Below are positions 18,735 through 27,148 of a stretch of 29,699 nt of DNA, one piece after another (position 1 is the first letter of the stretch; each line of letters begins with the position of its first letter). The notes under the pieces are model-generated. The model was not told where the DNA came from. It was given only the letters and a program-made list of their open reading frames with translations, and searched no databases. A program made the position numbers and the translations under genes. The stretch is from a virus, in the IMG/VR virus record IMGVR_UViG_3300009593_000086, positions 1-29,699 of that record; one strand, written 5' to 3'.

Positions 18735-20467
18735 TTATATTTGATATTGAAACAAATGGGTTGCTTGATGAATTGGACAAAGTTCATTGTCTTGTTTTAA
18801 AAGATACATCTACAGATAAGGTTGAAACTTATACTGATAATATTCAAGATGGTCTTAAAAGATTAGAGCAAGCTGACTGTATTATAGGTCACAACATAAT
18901 TAAGTTTGACTTACCAGCTTTAAAAAAAGTATATGACTTTAATTACAAAGGTAAGGTCAGAGACACTCTAGTCTTAACTCGTTTAATCTGGTCAGATATC
19001 AAAGAACGAGACTTCCAGACGAAAGATTTTCCGACAAAGCTAATTGGTAGACACTCATTACAAGCTTGGGGTGTTAGATTAGGAAACACTAAGGGAGACT
19101 ACACAGGATCTTGGGAACAATTTAATGATGAGATGTTATTATATTGTATTCAAGATGTTCATGTCACTGACTCCCTTTGGAAAAAGATTTGTGAAAAAAA
19201 ATATAGTGAGGAATCAATAGAGCTCGAACATAGATTAGCTGAAATAATTTATCAGCAAGAGTGTAATGGTTTTAAATTTAATACGACTAAAGCTCAACGA
19301 TTGTATAGTGAGCTTGCTGCAAAAAGAGAAAGCCTTAAACAAAAACTGAAAGATTCTTTTCCTGACTGGGAAGTAAGAACTCCTTTTGTACCAAAAGTAA
19401 ATAACAAAAAGCTAGGGTACAGAAAAGGAATATTAATTGAAAAAGTTCAGGTTATAGAATTTAATCCAAGTTCTAGAGATCATGTTGCAAATAGATTAAT
19501 AAATCTTAGAGGATGGAAACCTAAACAATATACAAATGATGGTAAACCGAAAGTAGATGAAGACGTTCTAAAAAGTTTACCTTACCCTGAATCAAAAGTT
19601 CTCGTTGAATATTACACGATAGAAAAAAGAATTGGACAGTTAGCTGAGGGAAGACAAGCTTGGTTAAAACTTGTTAGAAACAATAGGATTTATGGAAGTG
19701 TAAATACTAATGGAGCAGTAACAGGTCGAGCTACCCATAGTCATCCTAACGTAGGACAAGTTCCTGCGACCACTGTTTCTTATGGTAAAGAGTGTAGAGA
19801 ATTATTTACTGTAGAAGATGGTAATGTTCTAGTTGGTATTGATGTGTCAGGATTAGAGCTGCGATGTCTAGCTCATTTTATGTCTCGCTATGATAATGGA
19901 ACTTACATTAAAGAAGTTTTAGATGGAGACATACACACTGCAAACCAAAAAGCAGCAGGCTTAGACACACGAGCACAAGCTAAGACTTTTATTTATGCAT
20001 TAGTCTATGGTTGTGGTGCAGCTAAGATGGGAGAGATACTTGGTAAAGACGTAAAGGCAGGAAAGAAAATTATTTCTGACTTTATGAAAAGAACACCAGC
20101 ACTCAAAAGATTAATAGAAGACGTACAACAAAAAGCAACTAAAGGTTACATCAAAGGTCTTGATGGTAGGCAACTAAAGATTAGGTCAGCTCACAAAGCT
20201 CTTAATAGTTTACTGCAATCGTCAGGAGCATTGATTTGTAAACAGTGGATTATAGATGTCCACGAATTAATCCATCAGCATAACCTAGACTGCAAACAAG
20301 TAGCATGGGTTCACGATGAAATACAAATTGAAACAAGAAAGGAGCATGCTGATGAGCTTGGAAAACTCGCAAAGCAAGCAATCCGAAACTCGGAGAAAAA
20401 GTTTAACTTCCGATGTGAACTGGATTGCGAATACCGAGTGGGAAAAGATTGGTCTCAAACACATTAG
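18731..20467 (+). CDS. DNA polymerase, family A (T7 gp5-like)
   Basis: 578 residues (T7: 704). The 3'-5' exonuclease has FDIETNG (D5, E7), IIGHNIIKFD (D60) and YCIQDVHVT (D142). Polymerase motif A is VGIDVSGLELR (D371), motif B RAQAKTFIYALVYG (R414, K418, Y422), motif C VHDE (D529). Y422 corresponds to T7 Y526 (E. coli F762). The thioredoxin-binding insert of T7 gp5 seems reduced, which fits the shorter length; whether host thioredoxin serves as clamp is unknown. It starts by ATGA overlap, and its 3' end overlaps the nuclease gene by 116 bp. Confidence 0.96.
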   Translation: MIIFDIETNGLLDELDKVHCLVLKDTSTDKVETYTDNIQDGLKRLEQADCIIGHNIIKFDLPALKKVYDFNYKGKVRDTLVLTRLIWSDIKERDFQTKDFPTKLIGRHSLQAWGVRLGNTKGDYTGSWEQFNDEMLLYCIQDVHVTDSLWKKICEKKYSEESIELEHRLAEIIYQQECNGFKFNTTKAQRLYSELAAKRESLKQKLKDSFPDWEVRTPFVPKVNNKKLGYRKGILIEKVQVIEFNPSSRDHVANRLINLRGWKPKQYTNDGKPKVDEDVLKSLPYPESKVLVEYYTIEKRIGQLAEGRQAWLKLVRNNRIYGSVNTNGAVTGRATHSHPNVGQVPATTVSYGKECRELFTVEDGNVLVGIDVSGLELRCLAHFMSRYDNGTYIKEVLDGDIHTANQKAAGLDTRAQAKTFIYALVYGCGAAKMGEILGKDVKAGKKIISDFMKRTPALKRLIEDVQQKATKGYIKGLDGRQLKIRSAHKALNSLLQSSGALICKQWIIDVHELIHQHNLDCKQVAWVHDEIQIETRKEHADELGKLAKQAIRNSEKKFNFRCELDCEYRVGKDWSQTH

Positions 20468-20756
20468 TCCTCAACGTAAAGGAGATATAGCAGAGCATCA
20501 TTGTATAGCTTGGCTATGGTCTAAAGGATATGAGGTGTTTAAAAATAGTGGCCAAACTGGAGCTGTTGATTTAATAGCATTAAATGTTAACTCTGGTGAA
20601 CTGTTGCTAGTTGACGTTAAGAGTTACAAGGATGGAAGACTATCCTCAAGAACTCCAACACAAAAAAAGCTTGGTGTTAAATACTTACATTATAATCCTC
20701 ATACAAAAAAGATAAGGTTTATTAAACATAGACCTATCCACAAAGGTATTAAATGA
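20352..20756 (+). CDS. PD-(D/E)XK-type nuclease-like protein
   Basis: 134 residues from ATG 20352, with AAAGGAG 8 bases before (ATG 20346 is another option), so the first third truly overlaps the polymerase gene in another frame. The domain starts at about residue 39: QRKGDIAEHHCIAWLWSKGYEVFKNSG, then GAVDLIAL (active-site Asp) and LLLVDVKSYK (D-V-K as the E/D-x-K). That is the layout of small phage and archaeal PD-(D/E)XK endonucleases, related to Holliday-junction resolvases. A second junction nuclease besides endonuclease I would be partly redundant. The stop overlaps the exonuclease start (ATGA). Confidence 0.7.
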   Translation: MSLENSQSKQSETRRKSLTSDVNWIANTEWEKIGLKHISPQRKGDIAEHHCIAWLWSKGYEVFKNSGQTGAVDLIALNVNSGELLLVDVKSYKDGRLSSRTPTQKKLGVKYLHYNPHTKKIRFIKHRPIHKGIK

Positions 20757-21487
20757 CAACATTATTAATTGATGGAGATATCTGTGCTTATCAATATTCC
20801 TCTGCAAGTGAGCATGAGGTTGACTGGGGTGAAGATGTCTGGACACTTTGGAGTGACCGAAAGGAAGCTTCTAATTTAATAAAACAATATGTAGAACACT
20901 TGCTTGAAGCAACTGAAGCCGACAAAGTTGTTTTTGCTTTTACTGATAAGGAAAACTTTAGAAAAAAGATTAATCCTAATTACAAAGTAAATAGAAAAAA
21001 AATAAGAAAACCTGTCTGCTACAAAGCATTAGTTAGCTGGGTTACAGATAATTATGAAACTTATGTAAGACCTGAACTTGAAGCTGATGATGTATTAGGA
21101 ATTTTATCTACACATCCTACTCTTATTAAAGATAAGAAAATTGTTGTATCTGAAGATAAAGACCTAATGACTATTCCAGGATTGTTATGGAAAAGTGGAC
21201 AACTACACGAGATAGGTGAAGAAGTAGCTGACTACAATTTTCTAAAACAAACACTAACTGGAGATGCAACTGATGGTTATTCAGGTGTACCAGGTATAGG
21301 AGTTGTAACTGCTGATAAAATTTTAACTAAGGAATGTTCTTGGCAAGTGGTTTTAGATTGTTTTGCCAAAGCAAACTTAGATGAAAACGAAGCTTTGTTA
21401 CAAGCTCGCATGGCTCGAATCTTACGAGCTAGTGATTACGATTTTAAAAACAAACAAATAAAACTATGGAGTCCAAATGTATTATGA
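20753..21487 (+). CDS. 5'-3' exonuclease (T7 gp6-like, FEN family)
   Basis: 244 residues. LLIDGDICAYQYSS at the N-terminus (acidic DGD), VVFAFTD, YKVNRKKIRK, LEADDVLGILSTH (about 109-121), VVSEDKDLMTIPG (about 131-143) and GDATDGYSGVPGIGVVTADKIL (about 170-191, helix-hairpin-helix-like) are the ordered motifs of flap/5'-exonucleases. In T7, gp6 removes RNA primers and helps degrade host DNA. It follows the nuclease gene by ATGA overlap and overlaps the next gene by 11 bp. Confidence 0.92.
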   Translation: MTTLLIDGDICAYQYSSASEHEVDWGEDVWTLWSDRKEASNLIKQYVEHLLEATEADKVVFAFTDKENFRKKINPNYKVNRKKIRKPVCYKALVSWVTDNYETYVRPELEADDVLGILSTHPTLIKDKKIVVSEDKDLMTIPGLLWKSGQLHEIGEEVADYNFLKQTLTGDATDGYSGVPGIGVVTADKILTKECSWQVVLDCFAKANLDENEALLQARMARILRASDYDFKNKQIKLWSPNVL

Positions 21488-21734
21488 TATTGCAAAAGCA
21501 TTAAGAGAAGAAAAAGATAAAGCAATTAATCCTGACCATTATAGTCAGCACAAAATTCAACCAATAAATTTTATACTCGCTAACGAATTAAGTTTCTGTC
21601 AGGGCAACGTAATTAAATATATATGTAGGTATCAAGACAGAGGTCACATTGAGGATCTTAAAAAAGCTAGAGCTTATATTGATTTTTTAATTGCAGATGA
21701 AGAAAAGCTTAGAGAAGAAGCAGGTGTGTCATGA
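21477..21734 (+). CDS. DUF3310-family protein
   Basis: 85 residues. NPDHYSQHKIQPINFILANELSFCQGNVIKYICRY, then KKARAYIDFLI, follows the DUF3310 pattern (D-H-Y ... I-x-P-I-x-F-I-x-A-N-x-L-x-F-x-x-G-N-V-I-K-Y-x-x-R). These small phage proteins are common among nucleotide-metabolism genes and sometimes labelled nucleotide kinase, but the biochemical role is unproven. It sits between the exonuclease and ribonucleotide reductase genes, with overlaps on both sides. Confidence 0.85.
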   Translation: MYYDIAKALREEKDKAINPDHYSQHKIQPINFILANELSFCQGNVIKYICRYQDRGHIEDLKKARAYIDFLIADEEKLREEAGVS

Positions 21735-21946
21735 AATGGGTCTTAATACTGTTTTTAATTACTGGTGAAGAGAAAGTTTATGGTGGTGTTGAGAAATGTG
21801 AATTTGACCACATCAAAAATATAATAAATGAATATATAGATGAAACATTAACTCATCCAGAAATGATTCAAGGGTGGGGGTGTTACGATAAGAAAACTTT
21901 TTTAATCAGACAAAATGCTAGAAAAAATCTGGGGTTAGATGTTTGA
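21731..21946 (+). CDS. Small exported-like protein (71 aa)
   Basis: 71 residues, ATGA overlap with DUF3310. The opening MKWVLILFLITG is a short hydrophobic stretch that could be a signal or anchor, followed by a soluble part with C23 and C52 (EKCEF, GWGCYDKK), which might pair if exported. No family recognised. Its stop lies 8 bp past the start of the next gene. Confidence 0.5.
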   Translation: MKWVLILFLITGEEKVYGGVEKCEFDHIKNIINEYIDETLTHPEMIQGWGCYDKKTFLIRQNARKNLGLDV

Positions 21947-22178
21947 TTGGTTTATTGTCACTTTGTGGTTTGAGTTAAATAACAAGCTTCATATGAAGCA
22001 CTATCCTAATCAATTAGTTTCAGACTGCAAGTCAGCAGTTATTGAACTTATAGAAGTGTACGAAGAAAAATATCCTCTAAGAAAATTTAGAGCAGCTAAA
22101 TGTAACGAACCATCAGTCTGGTTTAAAAAATACAAATTAAACAAATGGGAACTATTTAAAAAAAAGGAGAACAACTAG
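21939..22178 (+). CDS. Small protein upstream of ribonucleotide reductase (79 aa)
   Basis: 79 residues. Short hydrophobic and aromatic start (MFDWFIVTLWFELNNKLH), then helical and Lys-rich (LVSDCKSAVIELIEVYEEKY, FKKYKLNKWELFKKK). No family recognised. The gene's end (AAAAAGGAGAACAAC) is the ribosome site of the reductase, so it is coupled to it. Role unknown. Confidence 0.5.
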   Translation: MFDWFIVTLWFELNNKLHMKHYPNQLVSDCKSAVIELIEVYEEKYPLRKFRAAKCNEPSVWFKKYKLNKWELFKKKENN

Positions 22179-24134
22179 ATGGTATCTACGAGAGCAGAAG
22201 TAATTACAAGAAGAACTTATAATCGACCATTAGATAATGATAAATTTGAAACATGGGAAGAAACTATAAGCAGAGTTATTAGTCATCAAAGATGGTTATG
22301 GATTAGAGCTAAGAAACATGACTTAAATTATGAAGAGTCACAAGAGCTTACTGAATTAAAAAAGTTACTTCTAGAAAGAAAAGTATCTGTAGCTGGTAGA
22401 ACACTATGGTTAGGTGGAACTGAAGTCTCTAAAAAAAGAGAAGCTTCTCAGTTTAATTGTAGCTTTCTAAGAGTAGAAACAGTTTATGATATAGTGGATG
22501 CTTTCTGGTTATTGCTTCAGGGGTGTGGTGTGGGTTTCCAACCAGTCACTGGAACTTTAAATGGATTTCAAAACTATATTCATAATGTTGAAGTTGTCCG
22601 AACAAAACGAAAAACAAAAGGAGGTAGAAATGACAACATTGAATCTTATGACAAAGATAAAAAACTTTGGAAAGTTAGTATTGGGGATAGTGCCGAAAGT
22701 TGGTGCAAAGGTCTTGGAAAACTTCTTGCTGGTAAGTATGACTGTGAAAAACTGGTTATTGACTTCTCTGAAATTAGACCAGAGGGTTCGAGACTCTCAG
22801 GTTATGGTTGGATTTCGCAAGGCGATAAACTTTTGTCAAAAGCATTTTTACAAATCGTTGACATACTTAATAGGAGGTCTGGTAATCTTCTTAGCCATTT
22901 GGATATTTTGGACATTATTAATTGGGTAGGAACTGTACTATCAAGTAGACGATCAGCAGAAATATGCTTATTAGATTATAATAGTCCTGAGTGGGAAGAT
23001 TTTGCTAAAGCTAAGAAAGATCATTTCAATGACAACCCACAAAGAAGTCAATCTAATAACTCGTTAGTGTTTCATCAAAAACCTACAAAAGCAGAACTAC
23101 ATTATATATTTAAATTAATGGAAGAAGCTGGAGGTTCAGAACCTGGTTTTATAAATGCTGAAACAGCAAAAAGAAAAGCAGCATGGTTTAAAGGTTTAAA
23201 TCCATGTGCAGAAATACTTTTAGGTAACAAAAATTTTTGTAACTTAGTCGAGTGTGATTTAGGAAAATTCAATGGTGATTGGGAGGGTTTACTTAGAGCT
23301 ATTTATTTAATTGCAAGAGCTAACTATAGACAAACTTGTGTTAATCTAAAAGATGGAGTGTTAGCAGACACATGGCATGAGCTTAATAATTTCCTAAGAT
23401 TATGTGGAGTTGGCCTAACTGGAATTGTAAGTTGGGAACATTGTGACTCTGCTAAATCATTTAAAGGATTAAAAGAAATAGCAGTTAAAGGAGCTGAAAG
23501 TATGGCTGAAGAACTTAATATGCCAAGACCTAAAGCTGTAACAACTGTTAAGCCTAGTGGAACTTTATCTAAAATAATGGACACCACTGAGGGAGTACAT
23601 AAACCATTAGGTAAATACATATTTAATAACATTAACTTTTCTAAAAGCGATCCTCTTGTAGAAAAATTAAAACAAAGTAACTACAAGGTTATGGATAATC
23701 CTTATGATGATACAAGTGTTTTAGTTACATTTCCTGTTTGTCATGACAATGTTGATTTTACAGAAGTAGATGGTAAAGAAGTAAACTTGGAAGCAGCAGT
23801 TGATCAACTAGATAGATATAAACTGTTAATGGAAAACTATGTTGACCATAACTGCTCAGTTACAATCTCGTATGATAAAAAAGAAGTTCCAGCAATAATA
23901 GAATGGTTACTTAAGAATTGGGATATTTACATAGGTGTTTCTTTTCTTTACAGAAATGACCCTACAAAATCAGCTTCTGACCTTGGTTATCCTTACTTAC
24001 CACAAGAAGTAGTAACTAAAGAAGAACACGATGAGTATGTAAAACAATTAGAACCTATAGATATTAACTCGGCAAATTCATTAGAAGAGCTAAAGGATGA
24101 TGAATGTGCAACAGGAGCTTGTCCAGTAAGATAG
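22179..24134 (+). CDS. nrdJ: Ribonucleotide reductase, class II (adenosylcobalamin-dependent, monomeric type)
   Basis: 651 residues. Active-site motifs: FNCSFLRV (C94), LNPCAEILLGNKNFCNL (C343 radical Cys in NPCAE; C354 as partner of C94), PSGTLSKIMDTTEG, and a C-terminal redox pair ECATGACPVR (C643, C648) as in the monomeric Lactobacillus-type enzyme. It reduces ribonucleoside triphosphates to deoxynucleotides and needs a B12 cofactor, so it depends on the host or environment for cobalamin. No small subunit gene is present, which agrees with class II. Strong AAAAAGGAG site. It supplies dNTPs to the replication genes before it. Confidence 0.93.
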   Translation: MVSTRAEVITRRTYNRPLDNDKFETWEETISRVISHQRWLWIRAKKHDLNYEESQELTELKKLLLERKVSVAGRTLWLGGTEVSKKREASQFNCSFLRVETVYDIVDAFWLLLQGCGVGFQPVTGTLNGFQNYIHNVEVVRTKRKTKGGRNDNIESYDKDKKLWKVSIGDSAESWCKGLGKLLAGKYDCEKLVIDFSEIRPEGSRLSGYGWISQGDKLLSKAFLQIVDILNRRSGNLLSHLDILDIINWVGTVLSSRRSAEICLLDYNSPEWEDFAKAKKDHFNDNPQRSQSNNSLVFHQKPTKAELHYIFKLMEEAGGSEPGFINAETAKRKAAWFKGLNPCAEILLGNKNFCNLVECDLGKFNGDWEGLLRAIYLIARANYRQTCVNLKDGVLADTWHELNNFLRLCGVGLTGIVSWEHCDSAKSFKGLKEIAVKGAESMAEELNMPRPKAVTTVKPSGTLSKIMDTTEGVHKPLGKYIFNNINFSKSDPLVEKLKQSNYKVMDNPYDDTSVLVTFPVCHDNVDFTEVDGKEVNLEAAVDQLDRYKLLMENYVDHNCSVTISYDKKEVPAIIEWLLKNWDIYIGVSFLYRNDPTKSASDLGYPYLPQEVVTKEEHDEYVKQLEPIDINSANSLEELKDDECATGACPVR

Positions 24135-24157
24135 CTGTACTACTGGTTTTAGAAACA
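24133..24157 (+). promoter_or_regulatory. Candidate phage promoter before the virion genes
   Basis: AGCTGTACTACTGGTTTTAG followed by AAACA, in the 27-bp gap after the reductase. It shares CTACTGGTT-TAGA-A with 7294-7309. It stands just where late transcription of portal, scaffold and capsid should begin. Inference from motif likeness and position. Confidence 0.4.
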
Positions 24158-24161
24158 TTTC

Positions 24162-24338
24162 ATGGAACAATTACCTTATAAATTAGAAGATCTTATAGAC
24201 GAACTCGATAAGATTTTTCCAAATGAGTGTCCAGATATAAAACTTACTGATAGAGAAATATGGTTTAAATCTGGTCAAAGGTCAGTTGTTCAATGGTTAA
24301 TAACATTAAAAGAAAACGAAGAAAATAAGGAAGAATAA
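24162..24338 (+). CDS. Small conserved protein (58 aa)
   Basis: 58 residues from ATG 24162; a weak ribosome site (TTTAGAAAC). Acidic and helical: YKLEDLIDELDKIFPNECPDIKL, then DREIWFKSGQRSVVQWLITLKE. The IWFKSGQRSVVQWL segment (roughly x-x-R-x-V-x-W-L) recurs, as I recall, in short proteins before the portal gene of marine T7-like phages. Function unknown. The next ATG follows after 1 bp. Confidence 0.55.
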   Translation: MEQLPYKLEDLIDELDKIFPNECPDIKLTDREIWFKSGQRSVVQWLITLKENEENKEE

Positions 24339-24339
24339 T

Positions 24340-24549
24340 ATGTGTGTATTTAGTGCTCCAAAACCCCCTCCTGCTGCTGCTCCTCCTCCACCTCTTACTG
24401 ATCCATCAGATATTGAGACACCAGAGTTAGTGGATAATGAGTCACAAAAGAAAAAGAAAAAAGGAAGAAGCTCGTTGAGAACTACTGGTTCTGACATAGC
24501 ACTAGGTGGTTCTTATGGTGGTGGTTCTGGTTTAAACATACCTACTTAG
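24340..24549 (+). CDS. Proline-rich small protein upstream of portal
   Basis: 69 residues: an MCVFSAP start, a poly-Pro/Ala stretch (KPPPAAAPPPP, 8-18), an acidic middle, a basic KKKKKGRSSLRT segment (43-54) and a Gly-rich end GGSYGGGSGLNIPT. The MC-F-x-x-x-P then RSSLR then GLNI(P/L) layout is common to a small gene just before the portal in marine podophages. Its function is not known; a structural or head-completion role is often assumed. The portal starts 1 bp later. Confidence 0.65.
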   Translation: MCVFSAPKPPPAAAPPPPLTDPSDIETPELVDNESQKKKKKGRSSLRTTGSDIALGGSYGGGSGLNIPT

Positions 24550-24550
24550 A

Positions 24551-26122
24551 ATGAGTGCATCAGGCAGATACGAAAAGTTAGCAACAGAAAGAGAACTTTA
24601 TCTTGATAGGGCACGAGAGTGTGCTGAGTTAACTATACCCTCTTTATTACCTTATGAGGGTTTTTCTTATAGTAATGATTTATATCAACCCTATCAATCT
24701 GTTGGTTCACGAGGTGTAAACAATCTTGCAAGTAAACTATTACTATTGTTGTTTCCACCTAATAGCCCTTTCTTTAGATTGTCTGTTGACTCAAAAACTA
24801 AAAAAGAATTAGTTAATCAACCTGGTTTAAAAACAAAAGTAGAAGATACACTTGCTAACATAGAAAGAGAAATACAAGCTGAAGTTGAAAATTCAGCTAT
24901 AAGAGTTCCAGTATTTGAAGCTCTTAAGCATTTAATTGTAGGTGGTAACGTATTATTACATTTACCTAAAAAAGGAAATCTGAGAGTTTTTCCTTTACAC
25001 TCTTTTGGTGTAAAAAGAGATCCACAAGGTGAGGTATTAGAAATCATTGTAAAAGAAATGGTTTCACCGATGTCACTTGACGAAGAAATTAGACAACAAG
25101 CTGACATAAAAAATCAAGATGAAGATGTTGAAGTATTTACTGTTGTCACAAAAGATGGTGATTTTTATAATGTTCAACAAGAAGTTAAAGATGTAATTAT
25201 TCCTAAGTCGCAAGGAAGATACAAAAAAGAACTTTTACCTTTTATACCATTAAGAATGGTTAGGATTGATAATGAAGATTATGGTAGAAGTTACTGTGAA
25301 GAATTTATAGGAGACTTAAAAAGTCTAGAGGGTTTGACCGAAGCATTGGTTGAAGCTGCTGCTGCCACATCTAAAGTTGTATTCTTAGTAAGGCCTAATG
25401 CTACTACACGAAAAAGAGATATAGCTGAAGCTGAAAATGGTGCAGTGATTACTGGTCAACCTGATGATGTACGAGTTTTACAAACTGAAAAAAGAGCAGA
25501 CATGCAAGTGTCTCTTCAAGCTATTACAAGAATTGAAGAACGACTAGCATTTGATTTCTTACTTAACTCTGCAATACAAAGAAAAGCTGAAAGAGTTACT
25601 GCTGAAGAAATTAGATATATGGCTCAAGAATTAGAGACAGCACTTGGTGGTGTTTACTCTATTCTATCTCAAGAAATGCAATTACCTATTGTTAATATTC
25701 TTATGCAAAGAATGTCAGCAAGTGGTAAGATACCAAAGATTCCAAAAGACAAAGTAGCTCCAGTAATTATAACTGGTATTGAAGCTCTTGGCAGAGGTAA
25801 TGATCTTAATAAGCTTAGAACCTTTATGACAGATGTTATTCAACTAGCTCAAGCTAATCCAGAAACAATTCAAAGAGTTGACTTTGGTGATTTGATAACT
25901 AGGTTAGCTACTGGTCATGGAATAGATACGTCAGGTCTAATTAAAACTGACGAGCAACTAGCTGCTGAAGTTCAAGAACAACAGCAAGCTATGCAGCAAC
26001 AAATGTTAAACTCTGCTATGGAGAAAGCTGCACCTGGAGCTGTAAAAGAATATGCTAAAGCTTCAGCTCAAAATCTCCAGCAACCACAACAACAACAAGG
26101 AACTACAAATGAAACTGAGTAA
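24551..26122 (+). CDS. Portal / head-tail connector protein (T7 gp8-like)
   Basis: 523 residues (T7: 536). RYEKLATERELYLDRARECAELTIPSL at the N-terminus, NNLASKLLLLLFPPNSPFFRL (about 58-78), the long wing domain, RIEERLAFDFLLNSAIQRKAERVTAEEIRYMAQELE (about 330-365) and a Gln-rich C-terminus (QEQQQAMQQQ) match the T7 gp8 portal layout. It forms the dodecameric ring through which the terminase packs DNA. Its end overlaps the next small gene by 14 bp. Confidence 0.95.
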   Translation: MSASGRYEKLATERELYLDRARECAELTIPSLLPYEGFSYSNDLYQPYQSVGSRGVNNLASKLLLLLFPPNSPFFRLSVDSKTKKELVNQPGLKTKVEDTLANIEREIQAEVENSAIRVPVFEALKHLIVGGNVLLHLPKKGNLRVFPLHSFGVKRDPQGEVLEIIVKEMVSPMSLDEEIRQQADIKNQDEDVEVFTVVTKDGDFYNVQQEVKDVIIPKSQGRYKKELLPFIPLRMVRIDNEDYGRSYCEEFIGDLKSLEGLTEALVEAAAATSKVVFLVRPNATTRKRDIAEAENGAVITGQPDDVRVLQTEKRADMQVSLQAITRIEERLAFDFLLNSAIQRKAERVTAEEIRYMAQELETALGGVYSILSQEMQLPIVNILMQRMSASGKIPKIPKDKVAPVIITGIEALGRGNDLNKLRTFMTDVIQLAQANPETIQRVDFGDLITRLATGHGIDTSGLIKTDEQLAAEVQEQQQAMQQQMLNSAMEKAAPGAVKEYAKASAQNLQQPQQQQGTTNETE

Positions 26123-26267
26123 GACCCTTAGTGATAAGGATAATCCAAAAGAAGAAACCAAGACTAAAGAACTAAAAATTGAAGACCTACCATTATGGAA
26201 TGCACAAACTGCCGAAGCAGGTAAAAAGTATCGTAATGCTCAAGGCTCAATTATTGTAAAGAGTTAA
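26109..26267 (+). CDS. Small charged protein between portal and scaffold (52 aa)
   Basis: 52 residues from ATG 26109, with CAAGGAAC 8 bases upstream. A longer frame from 26052 lies within the portal gene and is not used. Very charged N-terminus (KTLSDKDNPKEETKTKELK), then LPLWNAQTAEAGKKYRNAQGSIIV. No family recognised. Position between portal and scaffold suggests a role in head assembly, unproven. Confidence 0.5.
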   Translation: MKLSKTLSDKDNPKEETKTKELKIEDLPLWNAQTAEAGKKYRNAQGSIIVKS

Positions 26268-26269
26268 TC

Positions 26270-27046
26270 ATGGTTGAAACAGTTACAATAAAATCAGAAG
26301 AAACTACTTCCGAGAAACCTCAAGAAGAAGTTAAGGAAGAAGCAACAACAACAACACAAGAACGACCTGAGTGGTTACAAGAAAAGTTTAAGTCTCCTGA
26401 AGACTTAGCAAAAGCTTATGACTCACTTCAGGGTGAATACACAAAGCTTACACAAAAACAAAAAGCTGAAGAACCAAAAGAACAACCAACAGAAAAACCT
26501 AAAGATGATACTTTAGAAATACAAGGTGAAAATGCAGAAGAAGCATTGGAGTCTGTAGGTTTAGATTTTGGTAAGTATTCAAATGAATATAACAGTAATG
26601 GTAGTCTTTCTGACTCAAGCTATGCTGAGATGGAACAAAAAGGTATACCAAGAAATGTCGTTGATCAATATATTCAAGGTCAACAGGCACTAGCAACAAA
26701 TGTTCAAAACCAAGTTTACAATAATGTAGGTGGTAAAGAACATTATACAGAAATGGTTAACTGGGCGAAAGATAGTTTATCAAAAGATGAAGTTAATGCT
26801 TTCAACACTGCTGTTAACAGTTCTGATATAAACCAAATAAATCTTGCAGTACAAGGTTTAAATGCTAGATATACAAGTTCAGAGGGCACAGACCCATCAC
26901 TAGTTGGTGGTAAATCTGCTGCATCCACTGGAGTCGGATATGATAACTGGAGTCAAGTCACTGCTGACATGGCAAAACCAGAGTATCGTAAAGATCCATC
27001 TTATCAACAAGAAGTTCAAGATAAGTTGGCTCGTTCCAAACTCTAA
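26270..27046 (+). CDS. Capsid assembly scaffolding protein (T7 gp9-like)
   Basis: 258 residues (T7 gp9: 307). The first half is acidic and Glu/Lys/Gln/Pro-rich (TTSEKPQEEVKEEATTTTQE), with the recurring scaffold motif PEWLQEKFKSPEDLAKAYDSLQGEYTKL (about 33-60), then a helical EHYTEMVNWAKDSLSKDEVNAFN part and a C-terminus ending KPEYRKDPSYQQEVQDKLARSKL. It guides prohead assembly and is expelled afterwards. Located between portal and capsid genes as in T7. Confidence 0.92.
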   Translation: MVETVTIKSEETTSEKPQEEVKEEATTTTQERPEWLQEKFKSPEDLAKAYDSLQGEYTKLTQKQKAEEPKEQPTEKPKDDTLEIQGENAEEALESVGLDFGKYSNEYNSNGSLSDSSYAEMEQKGIPRNVVDQYIQGQQALATNVQNQVYNNVGGKEHYTEMVNWAKDSLSKDEVNAFNTAVNSSDINQINLAVQGLNARYTSSEGTDPSLVGGKSAASTGVGYDNWSQVTADMAKPEYRKDPSYQQEVQDKLARSKL

Positions 27047-27148
27047 TCAAAACCAAAACGAACAAAACTCTCCGAGGAGAATACTTTTGCGAAGTAAGGT
27101 GTAGATAGAAAACATTTATATTAACTTATTTTATCAAGGAGATAAAAC
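27047..27148 (+). promoter_or_regulatory. Leader of the major capsid gene with small hairpins
   Basis: A 102-bp gap. TCTCCGAGGAGA (27069-27080) is a short dyad, followed directly by TACTT/AAGTA around a TTGCG loop (27082-27096). TAGATAGAAAACATTT at about 27102-27117 loosely recalls the end of the 24133 motif. A strong AAGGAGATAAAAC lies before the ATG. These may be mRNA processing or stabilising hairpins; a T7-type capsid promoter could also lie here. Confidence 0.35.

Noticed and set aside
20349-20365. Further hammerhead core (CTGATGAGCTTGGAAAA)
   Set aside because: CTGATGAG is followed by GGAAAA, but no stem II, III or I can be formed; it is coding sequence.
22561-22929. 122-residue frame inside the reductase gene
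   Set aside because: Out-of-frame shadow of a clearly conserved coding region.
24306-24497. Minus-strand frame over the proline-rich gene
   Set aside because: Its Gly- and Phe-runs are the reverse of Pro/Lys codon runs; shadow of the + strand gene.
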